Positions 1-5,819 of a stretch of DNA of 8,459 bases are shown piece after piece (the stretch's first letter is position 1; each line of letters starts with the position of its first letter). The DNA is from CAYYYP01 sp964475985. GTDB taxonomy: Bacteria > Bdellovibrionota > UBA1018 > CAYHWW01. Position numbers and translations under genes: made by a program. Below the pieces are notes generated by a model that worked only from the letters and a program-made list of their open reading frames with translations, made no database searches and was not told the DNA's origin. Location of the stretch: positions 1 through 8,459 of the forward strand of contig CAYYYP010000079.1 of the NCBI GenBank assembly GCA_964475985.1, in the 5' to 3' direction.

Positions 1-195
1 ACATCGCCTGGGAGCTCACAGGCCGGCCAGATATTATTTTGGGGGATGCCTGGCCACAAGAGGTCATTATTAGAAATCCTAGACTTCTTCCCGGACCTTA
101 GATCGGCAGTTTTAGAATGTCTCATAAAAAACGGAAACCCAATCTTTTCGATTGAGCCCAGGCACTTCGATTCGCCTGCGAAAAAAGGCGCCTAA
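1..195 (+). CDS. Possible C-terminal fragment of an unidentified protein, cut by the left window edge
   Basis: Reading from base 1, the frame is open for 64 codons to a TAA at 193-195. The last two thirds look protein-like: an amphipathic helix with LLEILDFFPDLRSAVLECL, then NPIFSIEPRHFD. No start is visible because the gene would begin outside the window. The first third is less convincing in this frame. Frame 3 (from base 3 to a TAG at 99-101) reads IAWELTGRPDIILGDAWPQE and looks at least as protein-like there. Either one frame is a coincidence or a frameshift lies near 60-75. I recognise no family, and the 195 bases may be non-coding. Confidence 0.25.
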   Translation, partial: TSPGSSQAGQILFWGMPGHKRSLLEILDFFPDLRSAVLECLIKNGNPIFSIEPRHFDSPAKKGA

Positions 196-449
196 CTTCA
201 TAGGGTTGTTGGCCGGATTTACACGTCTTTCGGAGTCACTGTACCCTAGCCAGTTGAAAGACGTGTCATTATGGGCACTTTAGTCGCCGCTGAGGTCGCC
301 CGCCAAGACAGGCAAATGGTGGGAGTGGCCCCTACTTGGTACCATTACATTTCGACGTGTATGGAATAAACGTCTTCCTAAATTTTCCACTGCTAAATCC
401 CTGGTCACGTAAAATAATCATGGTCATCGATGCCGTAGATGTTGCTCTG
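196..449. other. Gene-poor spacer
   Basis: No reading frame here has a good ribosome binding site or a recognisable product. The stretch holds the inverted repeat at 221-266 and a short GACGT/ACGTC pair at 354-358 and 370-374. No clear terminator for the minus-strand gene ending at 450 was found. An open frame from 336 runs into that gene and is judged antisense noise. Confidence 0.5.
221..266. repeat. Perfect 10-bp inverted repeat
   Basis: ACACGTCTTT at 221-230 is repeated exactly as its reverse complement AAAGACGTGT at 257-266, with 26 bases between the arms. No T-run follows on either strand, so it is not a typical intrinsic terminator. The loop is also long for one. It lies 25 bases after the possible stop at 195, inside the gene-poor stretch 196-449. 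A further GACGTGT occurs at 354-360. It could be an operator pair, an RNA stem or a recombination site, and the sequence alone does not decide. Confidence 0.5.
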
Positions 450-1317
450 CTAAGACATCCATTTAACAGCTTCATTAATAGCCGAAGTGAAGGCGCCCTT
501 TTCAAAAGATCTTCGCCGTCCGTGGCCAGGCAAAACCCATTCTACGTCATGGTAATTTGCTAACTTTGCTACGGATTCAATTTGATCTTTCCACGAATAC
601 CAACAAGCATCCCGAAATGGGCGTAAAGCTGCTTCGTCGTCATCCCAAGGTAGATGATCCCCTGTAAACAGGTACTTTTCTTTCCATAGAAGGACACAAT
701 GCCCGCGAGTATGACCCGGTGTGAAAATAATCTTGCTGTCACCTATGATGACATCTTCAGTTCCTTGCAAAATCAGCTCGGAATCTGGTTGCGCTGAAGC
801 ATCCAACTTNNNNNNNNNNAATGATTCTTTTTGCATGAAAAGCTTTGGCATACTTTTCGGCATCCGCAACATCATCCCTATGGGTGAGGAAAATGTAGGA
901 GAGACCACCAAGCTTTTGAAACTTCTCAATCAAAAGTGGGTGAAACCTAGGGGCATCAATAAGCCAATTTCCTTGGAAACTCCTTACAAAATAACTATCT
1001 GCTCCAAAAGATGACTCTGCATTAAATCCATTTACAAAAATATCATCAACAACGGAATGGGGGAACGAATCGAGGATCTCACGGTTCGCTTTATGGTGAA
1101 CGGCCCCAATGGCATGAACCGGGCAAGAAACAAGAGCTTGCAGAGCTTGGTGAACTTCCTGAGAAACCTGCGGCTGTTTTTTTACATGGGATGTACCGTT
1201 ACTCTCTCCAAAAACGGCTGGAGCAAACTTACGACAAGTGTCGCAGTTGATGCAGCTTGAGTCGACGTAGAAATCACCACTGACATTGTAAGCTACTTTG
1301 TTTTTGATGTTCGCCAT
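450..1317 (-). CDS. Ferredoxin/metallo-beta-lactamase-fold fusion hydrolase, interrupted by an assembly gap
   Basis: The N-terminal part carries a single-cluster ferredoxin motif: C22, C25 and C28 in CINCDTC, then C65 in CPVHAIG. This matches 4Fe-4S binding. A metallo-beta-lactamase fold follows, with LTHRDDVAD at about residues 145-151. Beyond the gap come PGHTRGH, a TGDH segment and PGHGRR, which are the usual metal-ligand blocks of MBL hydrolases. In many relatives the first block reads HRDDVADH; here the final His is Ala. The start at 1317 has AAGGA about 8 bases upstream. The N run at 810-819 breaks the frame: the two halves join only if the true gap length is a multiple of three, so this is an assembly artefact and not evidence of a pseudogene. 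A cytoplasmic redox-linked hydrolase is inferred; the substrate is unknown. The gene appears monocistronic. Confidence 0.9.
810..819. other. Assembly gap (10 N)
   Basis: Ten consecutive N lie inside the MBL-fold gene. The reading frames on the two sides differ by an amount that requires a true gap of 3n bases (for example 9 or 12). The 10 N are therefore best read as a placeholder of unknown length. Confidence 0.99.
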
Positions 1318-1422
1318 AAAGCGTCCTTAGTTGTTACTTTTCAATCAAAATACTCCCCAGTGTAACGAAAAGAAATCCCATACACTTTAATGACCTGCAA
1401 GGCCGAGTGCAGAAAACATGGT

Positions 1423-1552
1423 CAGTGAAATAGCGTTCATTTCATATTAATTGAGAGGACGGTAGCAGAAATAAAGAAATTGTGATCAGGGTACTTTGTC
1501 AAATTATAGGCCTATCTAATTTCTGTGCTACCAAATCCAGCGAAATGGCGTT
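1423..1552. repeat. Imperfect direct repeats flanking a long inverted repeat upstream of an exported-protein gene
   Basis: CAGTGAAATAGCGTT (1423-1437) and CAGCGAAATGGCGTT (1538-1552) match at 13 of 15 positions. Between them, GGTAGCAGAAAT (1461-1472) pairs with ATTTCTGTGCTACC (1519-1532), except for a two-base bulge. The 46-base loop holds the 10-bp palindrome ATAGGCCTAT (1506-1515). This lies about 50-180 bases before the start at 1604. It may be promoter and operator DNA, a structured leader, or the relic of a small repeat element. A TTGTCA at 1496-1501 could be a -35 box, but no convincing -10 follows. Confidence 0.4.
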
Positions 1553-1603
1553 GTTGATTTTCTCAATGCAGAAGTACTTACTCACCAAGAGGTGGTATCT
1601 AAA

Positions 1604-2392
1604 ATGTTCAAAAACCAAATGTACATAGTTATATCTTTTTTTGCATTACTGTATTTACCTATAGCGGCGGCAAGCACGAGTGACTTTGGTACTCACAACT
1701 TGCACGATCACTGTAGTCTGCTTTTAGGCGGCTTTCATGTTAGCAACGAAAGTATTACAGCCTTTGAAATCCCTGCAGAAATGGCATCTCCGAGGAATAG
1801 ATACTATTCCGACGATCGATTGCAGGCCATTTTAGAAGAAAACTTTCTTTCAAAGTTTAAAGCCATGAGCGCCAAAAGCTGGATAATTAAATTCGTTGAG
1901 ACTACCCGGAAAGCAACGCGATCGGAGGGCCAGTGCCAAATGAACGGCGAATGCAGACATCAGAGCCTTATCCTTGAGGGAACAAGTGAAGGAGTGACTG
2001 AACGACTCATAGTCTCGTTACCAGCGCCATTAGTAAAAAATGATCCGAACATCTATCAAAAAGATGAGACCTTCACATCGGCTACCTACCCTGACCTTTA
2101 TATTTTGGGACAACATTTTAGTGATGTTGCATTCGTGCTGACTCGTACATTTGGAATGACGAAAAATGGCCAAAAACCCACAAGTTGGACGCTAGCACTG
2201 CGAGGACCGGCGATAGTGGGTGCTAATGGTGAAGCCGTAAGTCTACAGATCAATCTTGTTTCGGGTACGTTGGGACGAATTGAAAGGACTTCAATTTATC
2301 AATACGATAACCACGTAGAAACCGAGGAATGGACTGAGGATTGGACCGGTAGTACCCCCGTTATTACTCTGAATGGCGAAATACAAAATTAA
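1604..2392 (+). CDS. Exported protein of unknown function
   Basis: The product is 262 residues if started at ATG 1604. This start is preferred over the in-frame GTG at 1592 because AGAGGTGG (1588-1595) sits at the right distance for it and overlaps the GTG. The N-terminus is a classic Sec signal peptide: MFKNQ, a hydrophobic core IVISFFALLYLPI, and likely cleavage after AAA at residue 23. The mature part is about 239 residues and hydrophilic, with three cysteines (C37, C111, C117), the last two in GQCQMNGEC. It is rich in beta-type segments, for example near residues 185-250. A periplasmic or secreted location is inferred. There is no lipobox and no recognised domain. The last 20 bases overlap a small ORF that begins at 2373. 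Confidence 0.85.
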   Translation: MFKNQMYIVISFFALLYLPIAAASTSDFGTHNLHDHCSLLLGGFHVSNESITAFEIPAEMASPRNRYYSDDRLQAILEENFLSKFKAMSAKSWIIKFVETTRKATRSEGQCQMNGECRHQSLILEGTSEGVTERLIVSLPAPLVKNDPNIYQKDETFTSATYPDLYILGQHFSDVAFVLTRTFGMTKNGQKPTSWTLALRGPAIVGANGEAVSLQINLVSGTLGRIERTSIYQYDNHVETEEWTEDWTGSTPVITLNGEIQN

Positions 2393-2510
2393 GCACTTCA
2401 ATTCGGTGCCGCCTGCGCTCACTGAGGCTCAGGCCAAAGTGCGCACGTCGGACCCGGACACAAACCCTTTCTGGCGCCCTGATGAGCACGCTTTTGAAGA
2501 CTCGGTCTAA
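2373..2510 (+). CDS. Small overlapping ORF, 45 residues
   Basis: ATG 2373 opens directly after an in-frame TGA (2370-2372) and runs to TAA 2508-2510, overlapping the end of the exported-protein gene by 20 bases in another frame. The product starts MAKYKIKHFNSVPP and ends NPFWRPDEHAFEDSV. It is charged and has no membrane segment or known motif. The upstream ribosome binding site is weak, so translation would probably depend on coupling to the upstream gene. In favour: sensible composition and a start that falls exactly at the gene junction. Against: short length and no recognised family. It may also be chance. Confidence 0.4.
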   Translation: MAKYKIKHFNSVPPALTEAQAKVRTSDPDTNPFWRPDEHAFEDSV

Positions 2511-2645
2511 AAACCACTGAAACCGATGTGATTTCGCGCCCATCTCAGTTGGTGCATTTTTCGTTTCATCTGAAATCGTTTAAATGCCCCCTCGTTTTCC
2601 AACCTAAAGTTATTGAGGAAAACATAAACTGGAGGTATCGTCGGC

Positions 2646-2663
2646 GCCTCTTCCTAAAGAGGC
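2646..2663 (+). promoter_or_regulatory. Short perfect hairpin in the leader of the SEC-C gene pair
   Basis: GCCTCTT (2646-2652) and AAGAGGC (2657-2663) form a 7-bp stem with a 4-base loop, about 45 bases before ATG 2709. What follows is only weakly T-rich (ATATTGCCTTTACGTTT), so it is a poor terminator. A leader or attenuator-like RNA structure is possible. A second AT-rich stem, GCATTT/AAATGC, lies at 2554-2587. Confidence 0.35.
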
Positions 2664-2708
2664 ATATTGCCTTTACGTTTGAAGAAATTTTAAGCACAGG
2701 TGGCCTCG

Positions 2709-3194
2709 ATGGTATCTTCTGAAAAATCTCGATACCTCTTTAAAAAAATAAATCCAACCGCTAGCTTCCATCGAGAAGAGACTGTGGCTGTCCTTGAAGC
2801 CATGTCCTCCAGCGCACTTGCAGAGCGACTTTGGCAAAGGTCTGAGGCTGACATAAGTCTCAGCCACCAGTTAGCGGTCGTGGTACTTCAGTCCCGATTT
2901 GGCAGCCTTACGGAGCCTAATGCACACGTCATTGGCGCTTTTTTAGAAGACTTACGAGGGCTTTGCGTATTCGAAGCAGAATGGCGGGAGAGTGAGGACG
3001 GTTGGGCATTATTTTTTGCAGAAATCGTATCGGCCGTTAAATTCGTCAGCATCCGAGTGCCGATCGATATGATCCGCTCGCAGATTCAGGAAATCATTGA
3101 AACTTTAGAGGAATCAAGCTCTCAGATGGACGACTGCTATTCGTGCAGCCTTGAAATTGAGCAACTAAAATTACTTTTTACTGGAGAAGAATGA
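2709..3194 (+). CDS. Hypothetical protein, first gene of a coupled pair with a SEC-C/TPR protein
   Basis: The product is 161 residues from ATG 2709, with ACAGGTGG at 2696-2703 as ribosome binding site. An in-frame GTG at 2700 would add three residues but overlaps that site. The protein is soluble, acidic and predicted mostly helical, with heptad-like leucine spacing towards the C-terminus (about residues 125-158). There is no signal peptide or membrane segment. Two cysteines occur in DDCYSCSLE near the end. Its stop TGA overlaps the next start in ATGA, a typical sign of translational coupling, so the two products probably work together. I do not recognise the family. Confidence 0.8.
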   Translation: MVSSEKSRYLFKKINPTASFHREETVAVLEAMSSSALAERLWQRSEADISLSHQLAVVVLQSRFGSLTEPNAHVIGAFLEDLRGLCVFEAEWRESEDGWALFFAEIVSAVKFVSIRVPIDMIRSQIQEIIETLEESSSQMDDCYSCSLEIEQLKLLFTGEE

Positions 3195-4231
3195 AACCTT
3201 TTGAGTTCCATGACTTTGAAAAAAATCCTGCTTGGTGCGTCACGCGACTGGACACTGAATTAAAAACTCAGCCCATCGACATCTACGTTTTAATGGATCT
3301 TCCCAGCGGATTGGCATTGGCTCAAGAGATCGTGCAAGACCCAAACGGAGCGACGCTACTTCACGTGCGGAGCTTGATTGCCCAAGCGCAAAAGCAGTAT
3401 ATCCATCCGCCAAAACGCCTCTTTATTGCCAAAGGAGAACCTTCGATCCCACACTTTGAGGTTGAAATTGCGCAACTTGGAATGGCACTTGAAGTGGTTC
3501 CAGCTTCATACTTGGAAATTGTTTTAACGCCCTTAAGAGAATCGTTTGCCCAGCATTTCTTTTCTCCGTCGTCGCTGCCTTATGCACAGATGGAAGAAAC
3601 TGCAGACGATGATGACAGGGAATCTGCACGCAACTTCATCCCAGATAGCTTTGACCCTTGCCCTTGCGCTTCGGGTTTGAAATTCAAATTTTGTTGCAAG
3701 CCAGGCTTTGCTGACATCATAGGCGCTATGGCCGCTGCCCAATCAGGGTTCCATCTCGAGGCCATGAACCATATAGCAAAGGCCAAAGAAATTCTTGGAG
3801 AAACTGCTGAGGTTCTTTCTAGGGAAGCCGTAGTGCAAAGTTATGTAGACGAAAAAAAGGCAATGAAAATTCTTGCTCAAGCACTTCAAGTGAATCCCCA
3901 CCATCCGCGCGCCAACTATATTCGCGGAGTTGATTGCAAACGCAAAGGCGATTTTCACGGCGCAATTCTGGCATATAAAATAGCCATTCAAAATTATCCG
4001 AAGACCGATCGCTATCATTTGAATGAGGCCTACAACAATCTAGGGAACGCCTACTTTGAAATAGGTGAGATGACTCAAGCCAAATCTGCATGGGAACAGG
4101 CCCTGACCCTTCTTCCTTCCGACAAGACTGTAAGGCAAAATTTACAGGAATTTATTTATGAGAACTCGGACCTGCCTGCTTCAGTTCGTGAGATCAGTCC
4201 CTTTATTCTGCGGATCTTGAAACGAAGGTAA
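3191..4231 (+). CDS. SEC-C motif protein with C-terminal TPR-like repeats
   Basis: The product is 346 residues. Residues 1-125 form an alpha/beta domain (for example IDIYVLMDLP, PPKRLFIAKGEP, LEVVPASYLEIVL). It resembles N-terminal domains found in other SEC-C proteins, but I cannot name it securely. A short acidic linker (DDDD near 139-142) precedes the SEC-C motif DPCPCASGLKFKFCC at about 155-169. The zinc ligands C157, C159, C168 and C169 have canonical spacing. From about 175 to 320 come TPR-like helix pairs, clearest at AYNNLGNAYFEIGEMTQAKSAWEQAL. SEC-C is known as a zinc-binding, protein-interaction module, first described at the SecA C-terminus. A cytoplasmic adaptor role is inferred. 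The start overlaps the upstream stop by 4 bases (ATGA). Confidence 0.9.
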   Translation: MKPFEFHDFEKNPAWCVTRLDTELKTQPIDIYVLMDLPSGLALAQEIVQDPNGATLLHVRSLIAQAQKQYIHPPKRLFIAKGEPSIPHFEVEIAQLGMALEVVPASYLEIVLTPLRESFAQHFFSPSSLPYAQMEETADDDDRESARNFIPDSFDPCPCASGLKFKFCCKPGFADIIGAMAAAQSGFHLEAMNHIAKAKEILGETAEVLSREAVVQSYVDEKKAMKILAQALQVNPHHPRANYIRGVDCKRKGDFHGAILAYKIAIQNYPKTDRYHLNEAYNNLGNAYFEIGEMTQAKSAWEQALTLLPSDKTVRQNLQEFIYENSDLPASVREISPFILRILKRR

Positions 4232-4289
4232 CAAGTCTAAGTGCGTAGTCCTTCCTAGGACGGAACGGATACTCGCAATAATACCAATG

Positions 4290-4334
4290 CAAAAAAAATG
4301 GCCAAGAAGTAGGCGTTTCTTACTTCTTGGCCAT
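4290..4334 (-). terminator. Intrinsic terminator of the serine recombinase gene
   Basis: ATGGCCAAGAAGTA (4298-4311) and TACTTCTTGGCCAT (4321-4334) form a perfect 14-bp stem with a 9-base loop. On the minus strand the stem is followed directly by T8 (the A run 4290-4297), so it should stop transcription of the recombinase gene that ends at 4381. On the plus strand the following sequence, CCAATTT, is only weakly suited, but the stem may also limit read-through from the SEC-C gene ending at 4231. Confidence 0.88.
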
Positions 4335-4380
4335 CCAATTTAGATTGCAGCATCGCTTTCTAGGAATGTTTCTGCGGCAT

Positions 4381-5136
4381 TTATATTCGAGTGAATTCTA
4401 GCTCGACAGGCGTCATATCGAGGGATATTGTGATTCCTGAATCAGATTCGTTCGCAGTTTGCACGGTCATATCCGTGACGTTCTTTGACAATCTTTCATT
4501 GACATGAGCTGCGATTTCATCGGCAATTGTACGGTTTTTTTGAGACAACTCATCACGCCATACTTTTAGTTCGACTCCTATCGCACCCTCTGACACATTT
4601 GTAATTTTGGCTATGGCAGAATAACTTAAGCCAGACCGTCTGAGAGTTCGGATCAATTCGCTAGGTCTGGTCTTTTTGCGGCCAATATGAATGCCCTTAG
4701 CTTTAGCATTTTTGAGACCATTTTTTACACGTTCAACGATGAGTTCGCGCTCTAGGGTTGCAATCGCGGCTATAATTGTAAAAAAAGCTTTTCCAATAGG
4801 AGAGTTTGTTTCAATCCGTTCTGTGATGGAAATAAAATCTGTATTAAGTTTTTTCATTTCTTCAAGTGCAGAAAGAAGATGCGTCGTTGACCTGGCAAAT
4901 CTCGAAAAAGAATAAACAATAATTGTTGATATCTCACCTTTTCTCATAGATTCCATCATACGGTCTAGACTGGGACGTGAGACCTTAGCGCCGCTAAAGT
5001 TCTCATCAGTATAGAGTTCAAAATTAGCGAGCTGATTTCTTTCGCAATATTCTTTGAGGGCGCGGATTTGACTTTCTAATCCATTTTTTTGATCTGAAGT
5101 TGAAACCCTTGAATACAGAGCAACTTTCCTAACCAT
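4381..5136 (-). CDS. Serine site-specific recombinase (resolvase/invertase family)
   Basis: The product is 251 residues. The catalytic domain (about 1-140) begins YSRVSTSDQ; S12 is the expected nucleophile and R10 the conserved arginine. SFSRFARS holds the active-site pair R79 and R82. IGKAFFTIIAAIATLERELIVERVKNGL (115-141) is the conserved end of the domain and the long dimerisation helix. HIGRKK leads to a helix-turn-helix at about 160-192 (SYSAIAKITNVSEGAI). The final 55 residues or so extend beyond the usual resolvase end, are hydrophilic, and have no known motif. Enzymes of this type cut and rejoin DNA at paired sites by a 5'-phosphoserine link. ATG 5136 has AAGGAAGG on the minus strand as a strong ribosome binding site. 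No partner transposase is present, so whether it resolves, inverts or integrates DNA is unknown. Confidence 0.95.
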   Translation of the reverse strand: MVRKVALYSRVSTSDQKNGLESQIRALKEYCERNQLANFELYTDENFSGAKVSRPSLDRMMESMRKGEISTIIVYSFSRFARSTTHLLSALEEMKKLNTDFISITERIETNSPIGKAFFTIIAAIATLERELIVERVKNGLKNAKAKGIHIGRKKTRPSELIRTLRRSGLSYSAIAKITNVSEGAIGVELKVWRDELSQKNRTIADEIAAHVNERLSKNVTDMTVQTANESDSGITISLDMTPVELEFTRI

Positions 5137-5137
5137 A

Positions 5138-5211
5138 GGAAGACCTTCCTTTCAATTGAAGGCTTCCGACTAACGTGCCCCCGGACTATGACTCCGAAGG
5201 GTCGGGAAGGT
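5138..5211. repeat. Inverted-repeat cluster upstream of the recombinase gene
   Basis: Immediately upstream of the recombinase start lie the near-palindrome GGAAGACCTTCC (5138-5149), the palindrome TTCAATTGAA (5151-5160), and GCTTCCGAC (5162-5170), which can pair with GTCGGGAAG (5201-5209) through a bulge. ACCTTCC (5143-5149) also has its reverse complement GGAAGGT at 5205-5211. Serine recombinases often act on or are regulated by sites next to their own gene, so this could be a crossover site or operator. Part of it is also simply the ribosome binding site. Confidence 0.35.
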
Positions 5212-5238
5212 ACTCGGCGATAAAACCCAAAGTTAGAA

Positions 5239-5418
5239 CTACTTCTTAATTGGCCCCACAAGACTATGATTGAGGGCGCGGAGACTCACAAGTCCACAGG
5301 CGCGAGCATGGCCTGCCTCTAAATAAAGTTTTGCAGTAGCTTCACCAAGCCCACCAATCAGTGCGAAAAACATTCCCCATCGAATTGCACTCTGAATTAA
5401 GCCAAATAAAAAACTCAT
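5239..5418 (-). CDS. Small membrane protein, 59 residues
   Basis: ATG 5418 has a textbook ribosome binding site, AGGAGA, six bases upstream on the minus strand (5425-5430). This supports it over longer in-frame starts further upstream. The product begins MSFLFGLIQSAIRWGMFFALIGG, a hydrophobic segment at about residues 2-25 that should span or insert into the inner membrane. An amphipathic, more polar tail follows, ending SLVGPIKK, with one Cys at residue 41. I recognise no family. The divergent XRE regulator 117 bases away and the two palindromes between them suggest that expression is repressed. Size and layout would fit a small toxin, holin-like or exclusion protein, but nothing in the sequence shows such an activity. 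Confidence 0.7.
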   Translation of the reverse strand: MSFLFGLIQSAIRWGMFFALIGGLGEATAKLYLEAGHARACGLVSLRALNHSLVGPIKK

Positions 5419-5449
5419 AAAATGTCTCCTGTTTGAGAATAGTGAGTGC

Positions 5450-5460
5450 TCACAATGTGA
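5450..5460. promoter_or_regulatory. Operator-like palindrome 1, TCACAATGTGA
   Basis: This is an 11-bp palindrome with one central base, and the exact reverse complement of the second copy at 5499-5509. The wider match is GCTCACAWTGTGAWCG. It lies 32 bases before the start of the small membrane protein gene, overlapping where its promoter should be. A second, overlapping symmetry GTGAG-TG-CTCAC spans 5442-5453. The likely ligand is the adjacent XRE protein. Confidence 0.65.
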
Positions 5461-5498
5461 TCGTAGCTCATGGCAATCAAAGATTCCAATAAATTCGC

Positions 5499-5509
5499 TC
5501 ACATTGTGA
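5499..5509. promoter_or_regulatory. Operator-like palindrome 2, TCACATTGTGA
   Basis: This second copy is centred 49 bp from the first. It sits 27 bases before the XRE start at 5536, with a possible -10 sequence GATATA (5512-5517) just downstream, so binding here would be expected to repress the regulator's own transcription. Confidence 0.65.
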
Positions 5510-5535
5510 ACGATATACAAGGGGACCTTGATTAA

Positions 5536-5760
5536 ATGCCTAGAACCCAATCCACGTCTGGCCGCAAAGGTGAGTCTCAAAGACTGAAGAAATTCAGAGA
5601 AAATCTTGGATTTTCCCAACGTGATCTTGCTCAAGAGTTTCGCTGCGCCGCTGGTGCCATATGCCAATGGGAAACGGGGGAACGAACGATCCCAGGACCC
5701 GTGTTGAAGCTCCTTGATATCTATGAGGCCGGTAAGGTGAAGCCAGGAGAAAAGCTTTAG
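5536..5760 (+). CDS. XRE-family helix-turn-helix transcriptional regulator
   Basis: The product is 74 residues: essentially one Cro/C1-type DNA-binding domain. LKKFRENLGFSQRDLAQEF (18-36) gives helices 1 and 2, and AAGAICQWETGERTIPGP (38-55) the recognition helix with the typical W-E-x-G segment. LKLLDIYEAGKV is helix 5. It lacks a separate dimerisation or ligand-binding domain. The start has AAGGGG (5519-5524) 11 bases upstream, within a small CAAGG-GGA-CCTTG palindrome (5518-5530) that might partly mask it. The gene is divergent from the 59-residue membrane protein, and the shared spacer holds two matching palindromes. An autoregulated repressor of the pair is the natural inference. Confidence 0.88.
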   Translation: MPRTQSTSGRKGESQRLKKFRENLGFSQRDLAQEFRCAAGAICQWETGERTIPGPVLKLLDIYEAGKVKPGEKL

Positions 5761-5819
5761 TCCTGGAAAACCATTCGGCACCACCGTAACTGGAGAAATA
5801 TTCATCGAAGGCCTTCCTT

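Noticed and set aside
336..563. Plus-strand open frame of 75 codons
   Set aside because: It runs antisense into the MBL gene, has no ribosome binding site and no protein-like pattern.
721..1260. Plus-strand open frames across the MBL gene
   Set aside because: They lie antisense to a gene with clear ferredoxin and MBL motifs. One also crosses the N run.
2528..2722. Plus-strand open frame of 64 codons with GTG start
   Set aside because: It has a poor start, unlikely composition, and overlaps the better supported gene at 2709 in another frame.
3423..4091. Several minus-strand open frames
   Set aside because: All are antisense to the SEC-C/TPR gene, whose motifs are unambiguous.
4248..4261. 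GTCCT/AGGAC hairpin after the SEC-C gene as its terminator
   Set aside because: The stem is only 5 bp and no T-run follows. The strong stem at 4298-4334 is the only convincing terminator here.
4690..4915. Plus-strand open frame within the recombinase region
   Set aside because: It is antisense to the conserved catalytic domain of the serine recombinase.
5450..5509. CRP-type binding site reading of the TGTGA/TCACA elements
   Set aside because: The order of the half-sites is TCACA-N-TGTGA, not TGTGA-N6-TCACA, and the pair fits the adjacent XRE regulator better.
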